DNA from: Macrotis lagotis
Lineage: Eukaryota > Chordata > Mammalia > Peramelemorphia > Peramelidae
Assembly: GCF_037893015.1 (NCBI RefSeq)
Contig: NC_133661.1
Location: forward strand, 184,452,306-184,516,305
Length of the DNA stretch: 64,000 bases
Direction: 5' to 3'
A program made the translations under genes and the position numbers. This document shows, piece after piece, positions 21,475-33,112 of this stretch (the stretch's first letter is position 1; every line of letters starts with the position of its first letter). Below the pieces are notes generated by a model. That model saw only the letters and a list, made by a program, of their open reading frames with translations, did not search any database and was not told the DNA's origin.

Positions 21475-21746
21475 GTAGAAATACTGGGCTGAGCTTTTGT
21501 TCTCAAAGTCCCTGATGAATGAGGCCCTATTAAGTTTTTCTAAGAAAACTGAGAAATTACTTTTCCTTACCACTTGACCCCTCACTCCTTAACTAACATC
21601 ATCAAGAAGATAAAGTCTTCACTGATTCCCAACAGTACCAATCTAATTGGACAAAATGCCAGAAGAATTTCAGTTCAAGGTGAAATCCTGTCCTTTCTGG
21701 GTACTCCAGGACTGAAGGCTCTGCTCTAGGCACTGTTCACTAAAAC
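21475..21746 (-). pseudogene. TRAV pseudogene
   Basis: A splice acceptor (tttctgtatag) precedes 21746, and the first 60 nt align with the start of the 4-kb V exon. FR1 reads LEQSLQSWSTQKGQDFTLN, with a stop where Cys23 should be. Trp41 appears in another frame as LDWYCWESVKTLSS. FR3 ends ASFIRDFENKSSAQYFY, close to the human TRAV12-type IRD...SATYLC ending but with Cys104 changed to Tyr (21475-21477). No heptamer or nonamer follows, and no leader exon was found. Confidence 0.72.
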
Positions 21747-21845
21747 CTATACAGAAAGTCACAGAGATACAAGAAATTGTCCTCAGAACCTTATTTGACT
21801 AACTGTGATGAACACTCTGTGATTCAATCTCTCTCCTTATCTTTT

Positions 21846-21950
21846 CCCCTCAGTAAATCAATAAGCATTTATTAGGTACTTACTGTATGCCAGGTACTGG
21901 GGATTCAATTCTGAATATTCTTTAGTTTCTTCAATAGTCCACATAGATAT
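21846..21950 (-). mobile_element. L2 3' end
   Basis: 'aataagcatttattaggtacttactgtatgccaggtactgggga' is the complement of the L2 terminus. Confidence 0.7.
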
Positions 21951-22155
21951 TATATGGACTAATTATACCCTACCTTTGGCAAAGCATTCTGAGATTGTAT
22001 TGTTCTAATAGCCACAACTGAATACATTGTAGTTTGTCTAACATAGTGATGCCATTTTTGGTCCTGTTTGAGATGGACAACAACTAACCAAGCAGCTTCT
22101 TCAATGTCCGTTTTTATGGCTTGGCTCCTCAAAATCTGAGTAATACCCCAAAGTA

Positions 22156-22172
22156 ATAGTAGTAGTAGTAGT

Positions 22173-22207
<35 letters not shown>

Positions 22208-22260
22208 GAGGAGGAGGAGGAGGAGGAGGAAAGAAGAAGAAGAAGAAGAAGAAGAAGAAA
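22156..22260. repeat. Compound trinucleotide array
   Basis: Consecutive blocks of (AGT)n, (AGC)n, (AGG)n and (AAG)n, each differing from the next by one base, total about 100 bp. Not in a coding frame. Confidence 0.9.
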
Positions 22261-22347
22261 GAGAACTGATCTATTAGTTCATAAACCTTATCAGAAGTAA
22301 CCCAGTTTATGAGACAAGGAGTAAGTGATTTTTTAAAAAAATGATCT

Positions 22348-22500
22348 GGGGGTGGCTAGGTGGTGCAGTGGATAAAGCACCCGCCCTGGAGTCAGGAGTA
22401 CCTGGGTTCAAATCTGGTCTCAGACACTTAATAATTACCTAGCTGTGTGGCCTTGGGCAAGCCACTTAACCCCATTTGCCTTGCACAAACCTAAAAAAAA
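22348..22500 (+). mobile_element. WSINE1-type SINE
   Basis: Full-length, with A and B boxes and an A-tail. TSD AAAAAATGATCTG on both sides. Confidence 0.9.
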
Positions 22501-22688
22501 AAAATGATCTGTCTTCATTGTTTTTTTCTTAACCTTCCCAAAGAGACTAACTTAACAGAGTTGCCCCACCCAACCACTTCCTTTTACAGATAAAATGCCT
22601 TTAAAGGAATAATCACTGCTTCTGCTCCTTTGTTTGAGACCCAGCTGTAGGGACTTAGTACAAGCTGAAGATGAACAGAGACTCTTTT

Positions 22689-22803
22689 TTTTTCTAAGGC
22701 AAATGGGGTTAAGTGCCTTGCCGAAGGCCACACAGGTAATTTTGAACCCAGGTACTTCTGACTCCAGGGCGGGTGCTTTATCCACTGCACCACCTAGCCA
22801 CCC
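22689..22803 (-). mobile_element. WSINE1-type SINE at the 3' edge of a V relic
   Basis: Reverse-complement copy with an internal deletion ('acacaggtaattttgaaccc' joins the body to the B-box part). TSD ATGAACAGAGACTCTT / ATGAACAGAACCTCTT. It sits about 20 nt 3' of the former Cys104 codon of the next entry, in the place of the RSS. Confidence 0.88.
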
Positions 22804-22828
22804 CATGAACAGAACCTCTTAACAGTGA

Positions 22829-23110
22829 AGCACAAAGGTAGGTCTCTGGGCTGGGTGGTTAGAGGTTCACAGCCTATGACATGCCTTACTATAGAGTGCA
22901 GTCATTAATATTTCTTTTTGTTTCTCATCATCTGAAAACAAATATATAATTGATGTTTGTCCTACTGCAAGCTCAGAATTCCCAAATTCCAGTGACATGC
23001 CAGTCACAGAGATCAGAATCTTGTCCTTTACCATGCCTAACCCATGTTCACAAACACTTATCATCTGCATCATCTTTAACACAAATTCACTGACCATCCA
23101 CTATAATCAA
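22829..23110 (-). pseudogene. TRAV pseudogene with a SINE in its RSS region
   Basis: The FR2-FR3 part reads IYLFSDDEKQKEILMTALYSK, resembling TRAV20/TRAV24-like CDR2-FR3. Then, after frame shifts, NL-stop-PPSPETYLCASL. The 3' part aligns with the 4-kb gene, and Cys104 (22832-22834) is kept. FR1, Cys23 and Trp41 are not clear, and there is no leader. The position expected for heptamer and spacer is occupied by a WSINE1 insertion. No heptamer is recognisable even after mentally removing the SINE (CACTGTT at best). Confidence 0.6.
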
Positions 23111-23679
23111 GCAACAAATGCTCCTCACAAGTATCTCTCTTATGAGTAAAATTGTTGAGTACATGGTCTGATGGGGTAGATTTAAATTACTTCAAACTTG
23201 TAGTAACTTAATCCTTGAAAGTGTAATTTTAAAACACAAAAATTGCTTTTGGTTATCTTCCAATTAGAGAGAGAGAGAGAGAGAGAGAAAGCTCTCTAAC
23301 ACTGGGGTGTTGAAGTGCCTAGCCCAGTGTTAGAAAAGGTTATTCATTCTCTCCTGAATGAATTCCAGAGTCTTCCTGATGATGGAGAAATTATTGTATG
23401 GTCTAGCTAGACTACTCCAATGCTTTTCCTTCATCATCCCTGCACTTTCATTCTGAGAACAAAGGGACAGGGATGACACAGGACAGGGTCATATACAAAG
23501 CCTTATGAGAAATTATATTAGATCAGTATGATGCATCTTTAAAAGAGTAAACGAACACTCCTCAAAATTGATGCCAGTTACATCCCTCTAAAGTAAGGAA
23601 GGATAAAAATGGTCATAAGATCTACAAGGATGCATTTATTTTTTCTTTAGGTCTCTAATCCTTTGAGTATACTGGAAAT

Positions 23680-23720
<41 letters not shown>

Positions 23721-24725
23721 TATGTATGTATGTATATATAAGTCTTAAATTTTCTTTTTTAGTTTTCACTTCTCCATTAATCTAGCAAGAGCCATAGATG
23801 ATATTGTCAGGGCTGCTGCCATGGCAACATTGATATGTCATGTTTTGGAAAATCACATTACTCAGTCTTCTTCCTATATTCTAAAACTCTTCACTTTCAA
23901 GAGCTTCTTAAAATTTCTATTGAAGGGGAAAACCCTGCCCCCTCCAGTACCTTTTGTCCTCTTGTTTCTATTCTTCCCAAGTTAGAAAGAAATGGAATCC
24001 CCAAGGCTTTTATCAACTTGGGCCCTCTTGCAAGGCAGCTAATCTAAGCCTTTCCAAAAGAGCTATTATATTGGTGTCCACCTGAAATTCTGATACAAGA
24101 AGTCAAAATACATAGATTTATTCTCTGTGTTTTTATTCAGGTGACAGGAGATAATAGGAGAGGTCAAGATTATAATATTTTCCAAAGCTGCCTTTTGATA
24201 TTTTAGAGCAATCTAGGCAAATTGCAGTTCCCAGGATGGACCCCAGTATTACTAAAAACTGTAGAATACGTTAGGGTTAATTTTTCACAAATAAGGAAGA
24301 CTTTCCAAAGTATACTATTTCTCTTCCTTTTAGAGAATGAAGTTGGAGATGATAGTCCTTCTGAACTCTGTCCTTGTGAGATGATTATTATGCTTAGTTC
24401 AAGATATTACTGTATAAGAACATTGATAATTAGGACACGGAATCGCCTGGTGCTGTACCAAAGATCAGGGTACTTTAAGTGAACTCATAATTCTGACCAC
24501 AGAGGTAAAAAAGCTCAGTTTTTTTATTTACAAGCCTACAAAGTTCACATATATTACAAAACTCAAATAATTCATAAATTTAATTTATCTTAGGAGACAG
24601 TAAGTTACTTGAGGATAGGCTTAATGACAAAGGTCAAGACAAGATTGCCTGAGGAAAGAGGATTAGAAAAAGGCATAAAAAATGACTGGGATTAGATCTG
24701 AAAGAGTCCAGTACAGGAACTGGAC
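23110..24725. other. Unassigned sequence with microsatellites
   Basis: (GA)n at 23266-23289 and (CA)n at about 23683-23719. Small open frames at 23835-24047 and 24222-24482 have no domain character. Confidence 0.45.
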
Positions 24726-24728
24726 TCA

Positions 24729-24940
24729 TATTGTTAATTATAGCCCTGGAAAGAAGTCATCTCATTGAAAGAGAGAGAGAAAAAGTTTAGAGCTGTGTCC
24801 ATATTGTTAGCTATGGATCCAAAAAGAAGATTTGTTGAAAGAGAGAGAAAGAGAAAAAGCTTAGAGCTTGGTCCCTATTGTTAATTATGGATCCAGAAAA
24901 AAATAGCTTCATTGAAAGAGAGAAAGTTTAGATTAGCATA
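24729..24940. repeat. Tandem repeat, three units of about 74 bp
   Basis: Units start at 24729, 24803 and 24877 with 'attgttaattat' or 'attgttagctatgg', then 'gatccagaaagaag', 'cattgaaagagagaga' and 'aaagtttagagct'. Related half-units ('cataaatcca') continue downstream to about 25040. Confidence 0.85.
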
Positions 24941-26110
24941 AATCCAGGAAGGAAACTCAGAGTAAAGAAGAGAGAAGGAAAGGGTAGAGAACTCAGAGGA
25001 GAAGAGCAGTAATGCTTAGATCAACATAAATCCAACCATATGAAGATAGGGTCATATTGCTTTAGGAACTTAGCCTGGAACACATGGTTCTAGCTTAGAG
25101 AAAAAGAATAGCCACTCTACTAGGAATCCAGAGAAGAAAGAGACCTCTAACCCTGGAGAATTTTGATTAAATGCATTTCCATGGTGAATGGGACAAGGGT
25201 GATACTTAGGGAATGGTTTAGCACCTGGCTTCAGGTATTTTCCAATGATTATGTCATAAGGGCAGTCCCCAAGAAGTGGCTAAGTACTCATTGCACATGG
25301 GTGGCAGTCTATATACTATGTACCAAACAGCACTCATAGCATTGTACATTGGTCTTTTCTGTCCCAAAGGGGTGACCTTCAAGTGCAGCATGGCAAATGA
25401 TTACATCATTTTCTTTGCCCTGATTCGATAAGCTGGAGAGTGATCAGAAGAGGAGGGTAGTCAGAATGGTGACAGATCTGGAACTCATATCAAATAAAGG
25501 TAGATAGTTGAGAAAGAAGAAGACAGATGGTGAGAAGAGACAGAGACAGAACCTGAGACAGAGAAATACAGGGACAGAGACAGATGGAGAGGCAGAGTAG
25601 AAGGAAAAAGACAAAGGAAAAGGAAAGTCATAGATATCAAGATAAGGACAGAGAGGGACAATAGATAGAGACAGAAAAAGAGAGGATACAGAGAGATAGA
25701 AACAGATTAATAGACAAGAGAGAACATGATAACTGTATTTAAAAGGGATTGGATTAGATTTGTTCTGTTTGTCTCCAGAGAGTAGAACCCTAAGTAATGA
25801 GTGGATGGAAGTTACAAAGCAATAAACTGAGACTTCTTAATGAATTTGACTAAAAGTCCTTTGACAACTCTCTCAAAATCTATGATGACAAAAATTGCAA
25901 TCGAGAAGACCTTCAGGGAACTTGGAGATAAAACAGCTTCTTTTTATCATGGAAGTAGCACAGGTCCTGGAATTAAGTAATATTAATCCTTAACCTTCTG
26001 ATCTCCTTATATCTCTAAATTAAGAATAATAATTTTAGTACCAACCTCACTAATTTGGTGTGAAAAAAACACTTCAAAAAAGAGATACTAGATTAGAAAC
26101 TTTATCCCCA
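24940..26110. other. Purine-rich unassigned DNA with an L3/CR1-like fragment
   Basis: 25500-25730 is (GA)-rich with 'agagacagagacag' units. 25735-25870 ('tctccagagagtagaaccc...gaagttacaaag') resembles an L3/CR1 3' fragment. Nothing else is recognised. Confidence 0.45.
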
Positions 26111-26531
26111 TGTTAAGGTTCAGGACTCAGGTCATCCCTCAAAAGAATTAAGATTCAAGCATTTTGGGGGGCTCACACTCCTCTGGAGCAGATTAGTCTC
26201 CCAAAGGGAGAGAACCTTTCATTTGAGAAGAAGGTGAGCTTTTAAAGAAGCAGGAAGATGCAAATTGAAGGGCATAGTTCAAAGACTTAATCCTTTCAAA
26301 CTAGGGCAGGGATTTATTGTCTTATTGGTGGGAGGGTTGTCTTGTGCCTGAGGATAGGGATTTTCTAAATCCTTGCCAGGAGGCAAGGTCCTTCACAGAG
26401 TGTCAATGACCTCATCACCCAGAAGCAGGCCTGTACCTTACCTATATTTATTAATATTAGAGAATTGTGTAGAACAAAGACATCAAACAAGAGACACTGG
26501 TGGGCAGTTTTGTGGTCTTCAATACTTCCCA
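26111..26531 (-). mobile_element. Probable solo LTR
   Basis: Read on the minus strand: TGGGAAGTATTG start, CTTTAAAAGCTCACC TATA-like region, a C/T-rich U5-like part with GGGAGACTAATCTGCTCC, and CCTTAACA end. About 420 bp with TG...CA termini and no coding part. No convincing target-site duplication was seen, so the call is moderate. Inert fossil. Confidence 0.45.
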
Positions 26532-26539
26532 AAATTCCC

Positions 26540-27500
26540 CAAAGCAGATTAAAATGTAATTGGAAATATTTAATAAAATAAACAGAAATATAACAGAATA
26601 TTTTTGTTATTTTTCAGTCATTTCAGTTATATTTGACTATTTGTGACAACTGTAGTAGAGCAAATATTGGACAGAGAAATACGACCTATAATTAATCTCT
26701 GCACTGACCAAGTCAAATAGTTAACCTATTTAATCTTTTTTTTCTTTCTGAGTCACTCTTAGATTAATACTGAGCTCCATCTCATTCCTCAAGGCTATTG
26801 AAATAACTTAAGACCTATACTGTCACACCATTGACTAACCTATGAAAATCACTTGAAACCTGGCCATACTTATATCTCACTATCTTCCTTATAGATACCA
26901 TTGCCCCCCTATTCAAGCCCCTATCCACAAAGCAGTGTGTCCCTTCCTAAAAGACTGCCACTCATACAAGACACTCTCCTCAAAATAATGAATCCCTACC
27001 CTGGGCTTCATTTACATGTTCTTAATTACCTCATGTTGCTCTTTGAACTAGATGCCTCATCTATTTATCCCTAATTATCTCATCTTCCTGTCCCTTTAAA
27101 AGTTCATCTTCTCCTCAGTGGAGTTGCTATTATTCACTTTACTGTTGTGATCTGGAACCAACCCACAATATCTCACAAGGATGCTTATAACTTTAGGCTT
27201 CTTATTTAGCTACAGCTGGGGCAACTCTGCCAGTGACCAAGCTCATCCTTAAAAAGAAAGGAGAAGTATGACAATTTCATTCATATACTTATTCATGAAA
27301 AAGCTTAAGCACTTAATACATGTCAATATCAGTGCTTAGAACCAAGGTAAGTTTCTAGAAGGTACAATTATGTTTAGCACCATCACACATGAGGTCCAGA
27401 AACCTATCATAGGTAGAATCATTGAGTGAACAAACAACATTCACTCCAAACCATAGATCACTTGGCTTGTTCGATGGGTGATATTTTTAGACCAACCAAA
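26540..27500. other. Unassigned, with an L2 trace
   Basis: About 27275-27350 ('atacttattcatgaaaaagcttaagcacttaatacatg') resembles an L2 3' end in reverse. The rest is not recognised. Confidence 0.35.
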
Positions 27501-27519
27501 GGACATGTTAGTATAAAGC

Positions 27520-27760
27520 TAAATGTTTTTTAAATTCATTATTTTTCAATTAATATGTATTTATGTTCACAATTTTTCCATTCCCTTTCCACAGGAAAAA
27601 GAAAAAGAAAAAGAAAAAGACAACCTTCATAACAATTTCTCAAAGCAAATTCTCTTATTGGCCCATTATTTGTCTCACTGTATTTTGACTACCTTATTTT
27701 CTGACAGAGTGATATTATGGTTCATCTTCAGTACTCTGGAACTGCGGTCTTGATGTTGTG
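27520..27760 (-). mobile_element. L1 3' fragment
   Basis: Reverse complement of the L1 3' region, with 'gacagagtgatattatggttcatc' and an (AAAAAG)n stretch at about 27596-27622. Confidence 0.4.
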
Positions 27761-28190
27761 GAAATACTAAGAAGTGAAAAATAACAAATAGTTTACTTAA
27801 CTTGTACTTCTCCATACTGTATTTCTCCCTACAAAGCCCATCTTGTGTAATTTAAAGAGATGCTGTTTCTGTCCCATCTCTGGGAAAACTTGTTTTGAAC
27901 CTCTCAGTACTGCCCTTGAGTCATAGAAAATATCTCACTCTCCTGTATCTGATTAGAAATCTTCCCATACATTATGTACCTTGAATCCTATATATCATTC
28001 AAAGGCTATCATGTTCCAGACATGGAAGGGAAACTGAGGTATTTAAACAATGTTGAGATAGTAGAATGTTGTTGTTGACTAAATAATAAACAAATATCCT
28101 TGGTTATTTCTGATATGATTTCCTAAACCACACTTGTGCAGAAGGCATCCCTCCCTAAACCTTCCCTTATCCCACCTTTGCTTGCCTTTT
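27760..28190. other. Unassigned sequence
   Basis: Nothing recognised; no V-like word or repeat family. Confidence 0.35.
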
Positions 28191-28210
28191 CCTTTAAAAA
28201 GTTTCTCTCT

Positions 28211-28852
28211 CTGATTATGAAAAAGGGTAAAAACATCACTTGTACAAAAATATTCATAGCATCCCTGTTTGTAGTGGCAAAGAATTGGAAATTGAGCAAA
28301 TGTCCTTCAATTGGGGAATGTCTTAACAAACTGTGGTATATGTATGTGATGGAGCACTGTTGTTCTATTAGAAACTAAGAGGAATGGGAATTCAGGGAAG
28401 CCTGGAAGGATTTACATGAACTGATACTGGGCAAGATGAGCAGAACCAGAAAAACATTGTACACCCTAAACAGCAACATGGGGGTGATGATCAACCTTAA
28501 TGGACTTGTTCATTCCATCAGTGCGACAACCAGGGACAATTTGGGGCTATCTGCAACGGAGAATACCATCTGTATCCAGAGAAAGAATTGTGAAGTTTAA
28601 ACAAAGACCAAAGACTATTACTTTCAATTTTGGGACCATTATCTTATTATGTAATTTTGCTCTCTTATACTTTATTTTTATTCTTTAAGGATATGGTTTC
28701 TCTCTCATCACATTCAACTTAGATCAATGTATAGCATGAAAATGATGTAAAGACTAACAGACTGCCTTCTGGGGGGGGGGGAGGGAAGGAAGAATAGGGG
28801 GAAAATTGTAAAACACAAAATAAATAAAATCTTTCTTTAAAAAGAAAAGTTT
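28211..28852 (+). mobile_element. 5'-truncated L1 3' end
   Basis: Translation gives the L1 ORF2 C-terminus: KIFIASLFVVAKNWKL, CLNKLWYMYVMEHCCSIRN, cognate to the human AALFTIAKTWNQ...YTMEYYAAIKN region, then the 3' UTR with a G-run and an AATAAA-rich tail. Flanked by TTTAAAAAGTTTCTCTCTG, found at 28193-28211 and after the adjoining SINE at about 28995-29013. Confidence 0.85.
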
Positions 28853-28998
28853 CAGGTGGCTAGGTGGCACAGTGGATAGAGCACTGGCCCTGGAGTCAGG
28901 AGTGCCTGAGTTCAAATGCCACCTCAGACACTTAATAATTACCCAGCTGTGTGGCCTTGGGCAAGCCACTCAACCCCATTGCCTTGCAAAAACCCAAA
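28853..28998 (+). mobile_element. WSINE1-type SINE in the L1 target-site duplication
   Basis: Full-length. Its own duplication AAAAGTTTC lies inside the L1's 3' duplication, so it came after the L1. Confidence 0.88.
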
Positions 28999-29079
28999 AA
29001 AAGTTTCTCTCTGCACCTTCCCAAGCTGCTAGCTACTTCCTGAAACTCAACCCACTTGGAGAAGCATAAAACATTATCA

Positions 29080-29515
29080 GTCCTTCATAATGACTTTGGA
29101 TCACTTTCTCATGGATTCCTCACTGCTCATTATACTGATTAACATTCAAAGCTTTTCAGAATTATTTTTCTTTATAATATTATTGTTATCTATTCATTTT
29201 TCTACTAGTTTTGCATTAGTTCTTAGAGATCTGTTTCTTTAAAACAGTTCATTTAAATCTTTCTCATGGTGAAATAATAGTCCATCATATTCATATATCA
29301 AAATTTGTTTAGCCATTTCCAAATAGGTAGAGACTCCTTAATTCCTGTTTTTTTTCCTACCAAAAAAAAGTAACTATGAATACTTTACATATTTTAGTCA
29401 TTTTCTTCCTTTTTTTGTTCTCTTTGGGGCACAGGTTTAGTAGTGGTATCACTGGGTCAAATGCAAATTTTCTTTTTGGAGTATAATTCCAAGTTGCTTT
29501 CCAGGAGCCACAAAA
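29080..29515 (-). mobile_element. L1 3' fragment
   Basis: 'gtgaaataatagtccatcatattcatatatcaaaatttgtttagccatt' and 'ggtttagtagtggtatcactgggtcaaatg' are complements of L1 ORF2 end text. Confidence 0.65.
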
Positions 29516-29685
29516 CTAAATATGCTCAACAAAGTTAGTGACAAAGAATGATTCTCCCCCAACCACATAATACAATTTACCACTACAAATGGATCTCAAT
29601 GGGGAAAGGAACACACATACACACAGGGAACATATGTAACCAAAGAGCACATGGAGGGGTACATCTATTAAGAATACATGTGGCT

Positions 29686-29838
29686 TGGGGCACCTAGATG
29701 GTGCAGTGGATAAAGCATCGGCCCTGGAGTCAGGAATACCTGGGTTCAAATCTGGTCTCAGACACTTAATAATTACCTAGCTGTGTGGCCTTGGGCAAGC
29801 CACTTAACCCCATTGCCTAACAAAAACCTGAAAAAACA
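29686..29838 (+). mobile_element. WSINE1-type SINE
   Basis: Full-length. TSD AGAATACATGTGGCTT / AGAGTACATGTGCCTT. Confidence 0.88.
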
Positions 29839-30112
29839 AAAGAGTACATGTGCCTTATAAGCCTTCATGGAATAAGTGGAAAACCCTTCAAACCCAGGAA
29901 ATTTGAATGGGAAACTCCTCTCTCCAATACTGCCTCTAGTAGTAGCATGCTCTGAAGGATGTCTGTGTTTGTCCAGTTATTGGTTTCCTGGTCACCACCT
30001 TCTCCATAGAATTCTCAATCCTCAGGTATTATTTGTTACTCTTGCTCACTGGCACCATTTTTTCCCAGATTTCCTTCAGGCAGAAGGTCTCACTTACTGG
30101 CTCTGCTGCAGG

Positions 30113-30330
30113 CAAGTAGATAGTAGGGTAGATAGGGCACTGAACTTAAGAATCAGAAGGCTGTCTCAGATATTTCTGACTGGGTGATCCTAGGCAAGTT
30201 CCTTAATCCCTCCCTGCCTCAGTTTCCTCTTCTGAAAGATAGGGATAGCAATAGTACCTAGCCACCATGGCTGTTATAGGGATCAAATGAAAGAACACAG
30301 GTGAAGAACTTTCCAAAGTACCACCCTACC
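30113..30330 (+). repeat. MIR SINE
   Basis: 'gtagatagggcactgaacttaagaatcag', 'gtgatcctaggcaagttccttaatccc', 'ctcagtttcctcttctgaaag', 'gttatagggatcaaatgaaag' in MIR order. Confidence 0.75.
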
Positions 30331-30339
30331 CTGCCACAC

Positions 30340-32210
30340 ACACCCATTTTATTTGGGTTACAGTTTCTTTGTTCAGCTGCTACTTTGCAGTTTCTAGGAC
30401 CCTAGCTCTGGAAAAACTCATAACCGCAAACTATTCCAGCTCTTTTGATATATAGATCAGAGCCAGTCACCTAACTTGAAAAGCCCTCATTTAAGTCTGC
30501 CTTTGGACTCCGTTTTTTCCTACTGATTGATACTCAGATTTTCTTCATCTAAACTCTTATTTGAATTATGGTCCCCAGAAACCTTCTAACTCCTAGGTTT
30601 GGAGCCTGGATCTCTTTAAGTCATCCTTAGGATTCCACTGAGAAAAAAGCACAAAGGCCCTGGATAGAGCATTGGTGAAGGGATTCATTTCCATCCTATC
30701 ATACCTTGAAAAATCATCTTGGGAGTAAGGCTGAAAAGTACCAAATGGGCTTGCTGCAACTGGGGTACATTGCTTTACACCCCATCAGCAAACAAAATTG
30801 TGGTCCTCCCTACAAGTAGATCAGAAGGTTCAAAGTGATATTGATAACTCTGAAAAAGCCAAACCCAACAGTTCCACAGGTGTATGTGAGTACCAATGCA
30901 GGTCAGTACTGCCTTCAAAGCACAAGTACTGCCAACTGGTTATCTGAATTCTTTAAAGTTGATTCTCATCCATAGCTGTTAAAGAACCTCTTTTCCACTG
31001 TTATTCATGAATGACATGTTGATTTGGTCAAAATGGAGCTTCTAGGAGCCCTTTGGTCCAGTTTCCTTATAATGGTGCAGGGCTGCAACTTGAGACAAGG
31101 AGACAAAATCATAGAGTTAGAATGAGCATGGTGATAGCTTTTATCTTACAAATTCAAAACCTAGTATGCTAGGTTTCTTGTCATTACTATATTCTTTCTT
31201 CACAAACTAAGAAGAGTTATTCTAGAACCTGTATTGTTCAGAGGTCTCCAAAGGGCAATAGCGTATACAGGTGTAGATTTAAAACTGAAAGAGATCTTTG
31301 AGGTCATCAATCCAACCTCCTTATTTAACAGATGAATATTATAAGGCTAGGAGAAAGTAACTTACCTAGAGTCATAAAACCAATAAATATCTGAGTCAAG
31401 ATTGAAACCTAGACTCAAGAATAGAGTTCCAATCACTATTTCATAATAAGTCAGATTTATTGAGCACTTTATTTAAAAAGCACTTTATTCACAACAACTG
31501 AGGGAGGCAAAAGTGTAAAAAAAATTTCTACTAATTTTATAGATAAACAAACTGAGGTCCAGAAAAATAGGTGACATCTATGATCATATGGTTGGTTGAT
31601 TGTTTTTTTGTTCTCAAAGAGGTCCCAGATGACATCATTATGTTAGAGTTAAGTGTGTCCAATGGTTACTGGTCAGACCAACCCAGAACTCAGAATGCTC
31701 TACAGCAGGTCAAGTAAAACTAGTCTGCATGAACAGTCCAAGATCACATAACAAGTAGCAGAACAGGAATTCAAAATCACAGCTCCTAGCCACATACCTT
31801 TCCACTATATGATACTACCTTGTACAAGGAGTCATGGGAGCACATAACATCCTTCACCATCTGGCACTAATACTGCTTAGTTTAGCATAGTCCTTTAATA
31901 TAGGAAAAAATGAAGGTGACTAGACAAGCACAAGTAAGGAACAGAAGGTACCTAAACTCTCCCTTGAATTAGCTGTGTTCCTGTGGCTCTAGTACCAACA
32001 GATTGGTCAATAAGCCTAAACTATGGATCTCTTGATACATATTCCCAGGATGGAAAGACTACAGTAAGTAAAGCCCCTGAGTTATGAAAAGCTTCTGAGC
32101 AGAGGTATAGACTTAGAGTACACTTGAGCCAGGTTATAGTCTTGTCATTTCTATCTCTTTCTGTTTCTAAACATTCATATAGATACTCTTTTCTCCACTC
32201 ATTAAATCAC
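30340..32210. other. Mostly unassigned, with MIR and SINE traces
   Basis: 31275-31450 is a reverse MIR-like fragment ('atttaacagatgaatattataaggc'). 31590-31720 faintly resembles the long SINE in reverse. 30690-31100 is a unique-looking stretch of slightly higher GC with no intact frame; it could be an old processed pseudogene, but I cannot name a parent. Confidence 0.4.
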
Positions 32211-32214
32211 AATT

Positions 32215-32612
32215 CTAGCTCAGATCTAAAAATATAGCGATGTTACCCCATGCTCAATGATCTTCAGTGACTTTTCATTACTTCCACAATGAAAGATTAA
32301 ACAAACCCTTCTGTTAGGCATTTAAAGTTCTTCATAATATCTCCTTTATTTCTGGTCTTCTTATATATTATTCATCTTTAAGAAATCTATTATCTAATGC
32401 TAGTTTCCTTGTAGTTTTCAAACTTCATCTCCTATCTCCATGCTTTTTTCAATGACTATGCCACTTCCTGGAATGCTACATCCCTTTACATACAGCTTGG
32501 TTTCTCTAGTTGCCTGAAAGAATTAGCTCATTTCTCACCTTCTACAAATCCTTCCCAATCCCCCAGATACTAATTTCTTCCTCTTCTCAAATTGCCTTCC
32601 ATCTGCGATATT

Positions 32613-32656
<44 letters not shown>

Positions 32657-32760
32657 TAATGCTAACTATTGACATGTTATCTTCCCATAAGAATGAAAGT
32701 TCCTTGGAAGCAAGGGTTGTACTTATTGTTAAAGTCTTGTTAACTAGCTGACTGAAATGA
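32215..32760 (+). mobile_element. L2 3' region
   Basis: 'gcattgaaag'-type L2 UTR text: 'tgccacttcctggaatgctacatccc', 'gctcatttctcaccttctacaaatccttcccaatcccccag', then 'gaatgaaagttccttggaagcaagggttg'. Interrupted by (TA)n at 32617-32652. Confidence 0.7.
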
Positions 32761-32796
32761 TATCCTGATGCTTAAGTAACAGAGACAGAGAAAGAG

Positions 32797-32799
<3 letters not shown>

Positions 32800-32838
<39 letters not shown>
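32800..32838. repeat. (GA)n microsatellite
   Basis: About 17 units; lies 0.24 kb 3' of the next RSS. Confidence 0.9.
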
Positions 32839-32840
<2 letters not shown>

Positions 32841-33073
32841 TAAGTAGACAATGTAGATCCAATCTGAGGTTTAGCTCTGACTGGTTTTGTTAGGAACAGC
32901 TTAGATATAGGGACTATAGTAAGGAGAATGAATAATTCAAAAATTTTAAAGTTCCATCTACCTGACAATCCCAGAGAATTTAATTTAAAAACTGCCTATC
33001 TCAACAGTCCTCTTTTGAGGGGAGAATCAGTGTAGCATATTCCTCTGTCCTGTTGCCAATGGCCTATCTGTAA

Positions 33074-33112
33074 GCTTTGTGTAAGGCTGCAGGTGCCAGG
33101 AGAATCACTGTG
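33074..33112 (-). other. V-RSS, 23-bp spacer (TRAV20-like gene)
   Basis: Minus strand: heptamer CACAGTG (33106-33112), 23-bp spacer (33083-33105), nonamer ACACAAAGC (33074-33082). Confidence 0.9.

Noticed and set aside
24729-24940. Regular repeats that might suggest a CRISPR-like array
   Set aside because: Only three diverged 74-bp units with no spacers, in vertebrate nuclear DNA.
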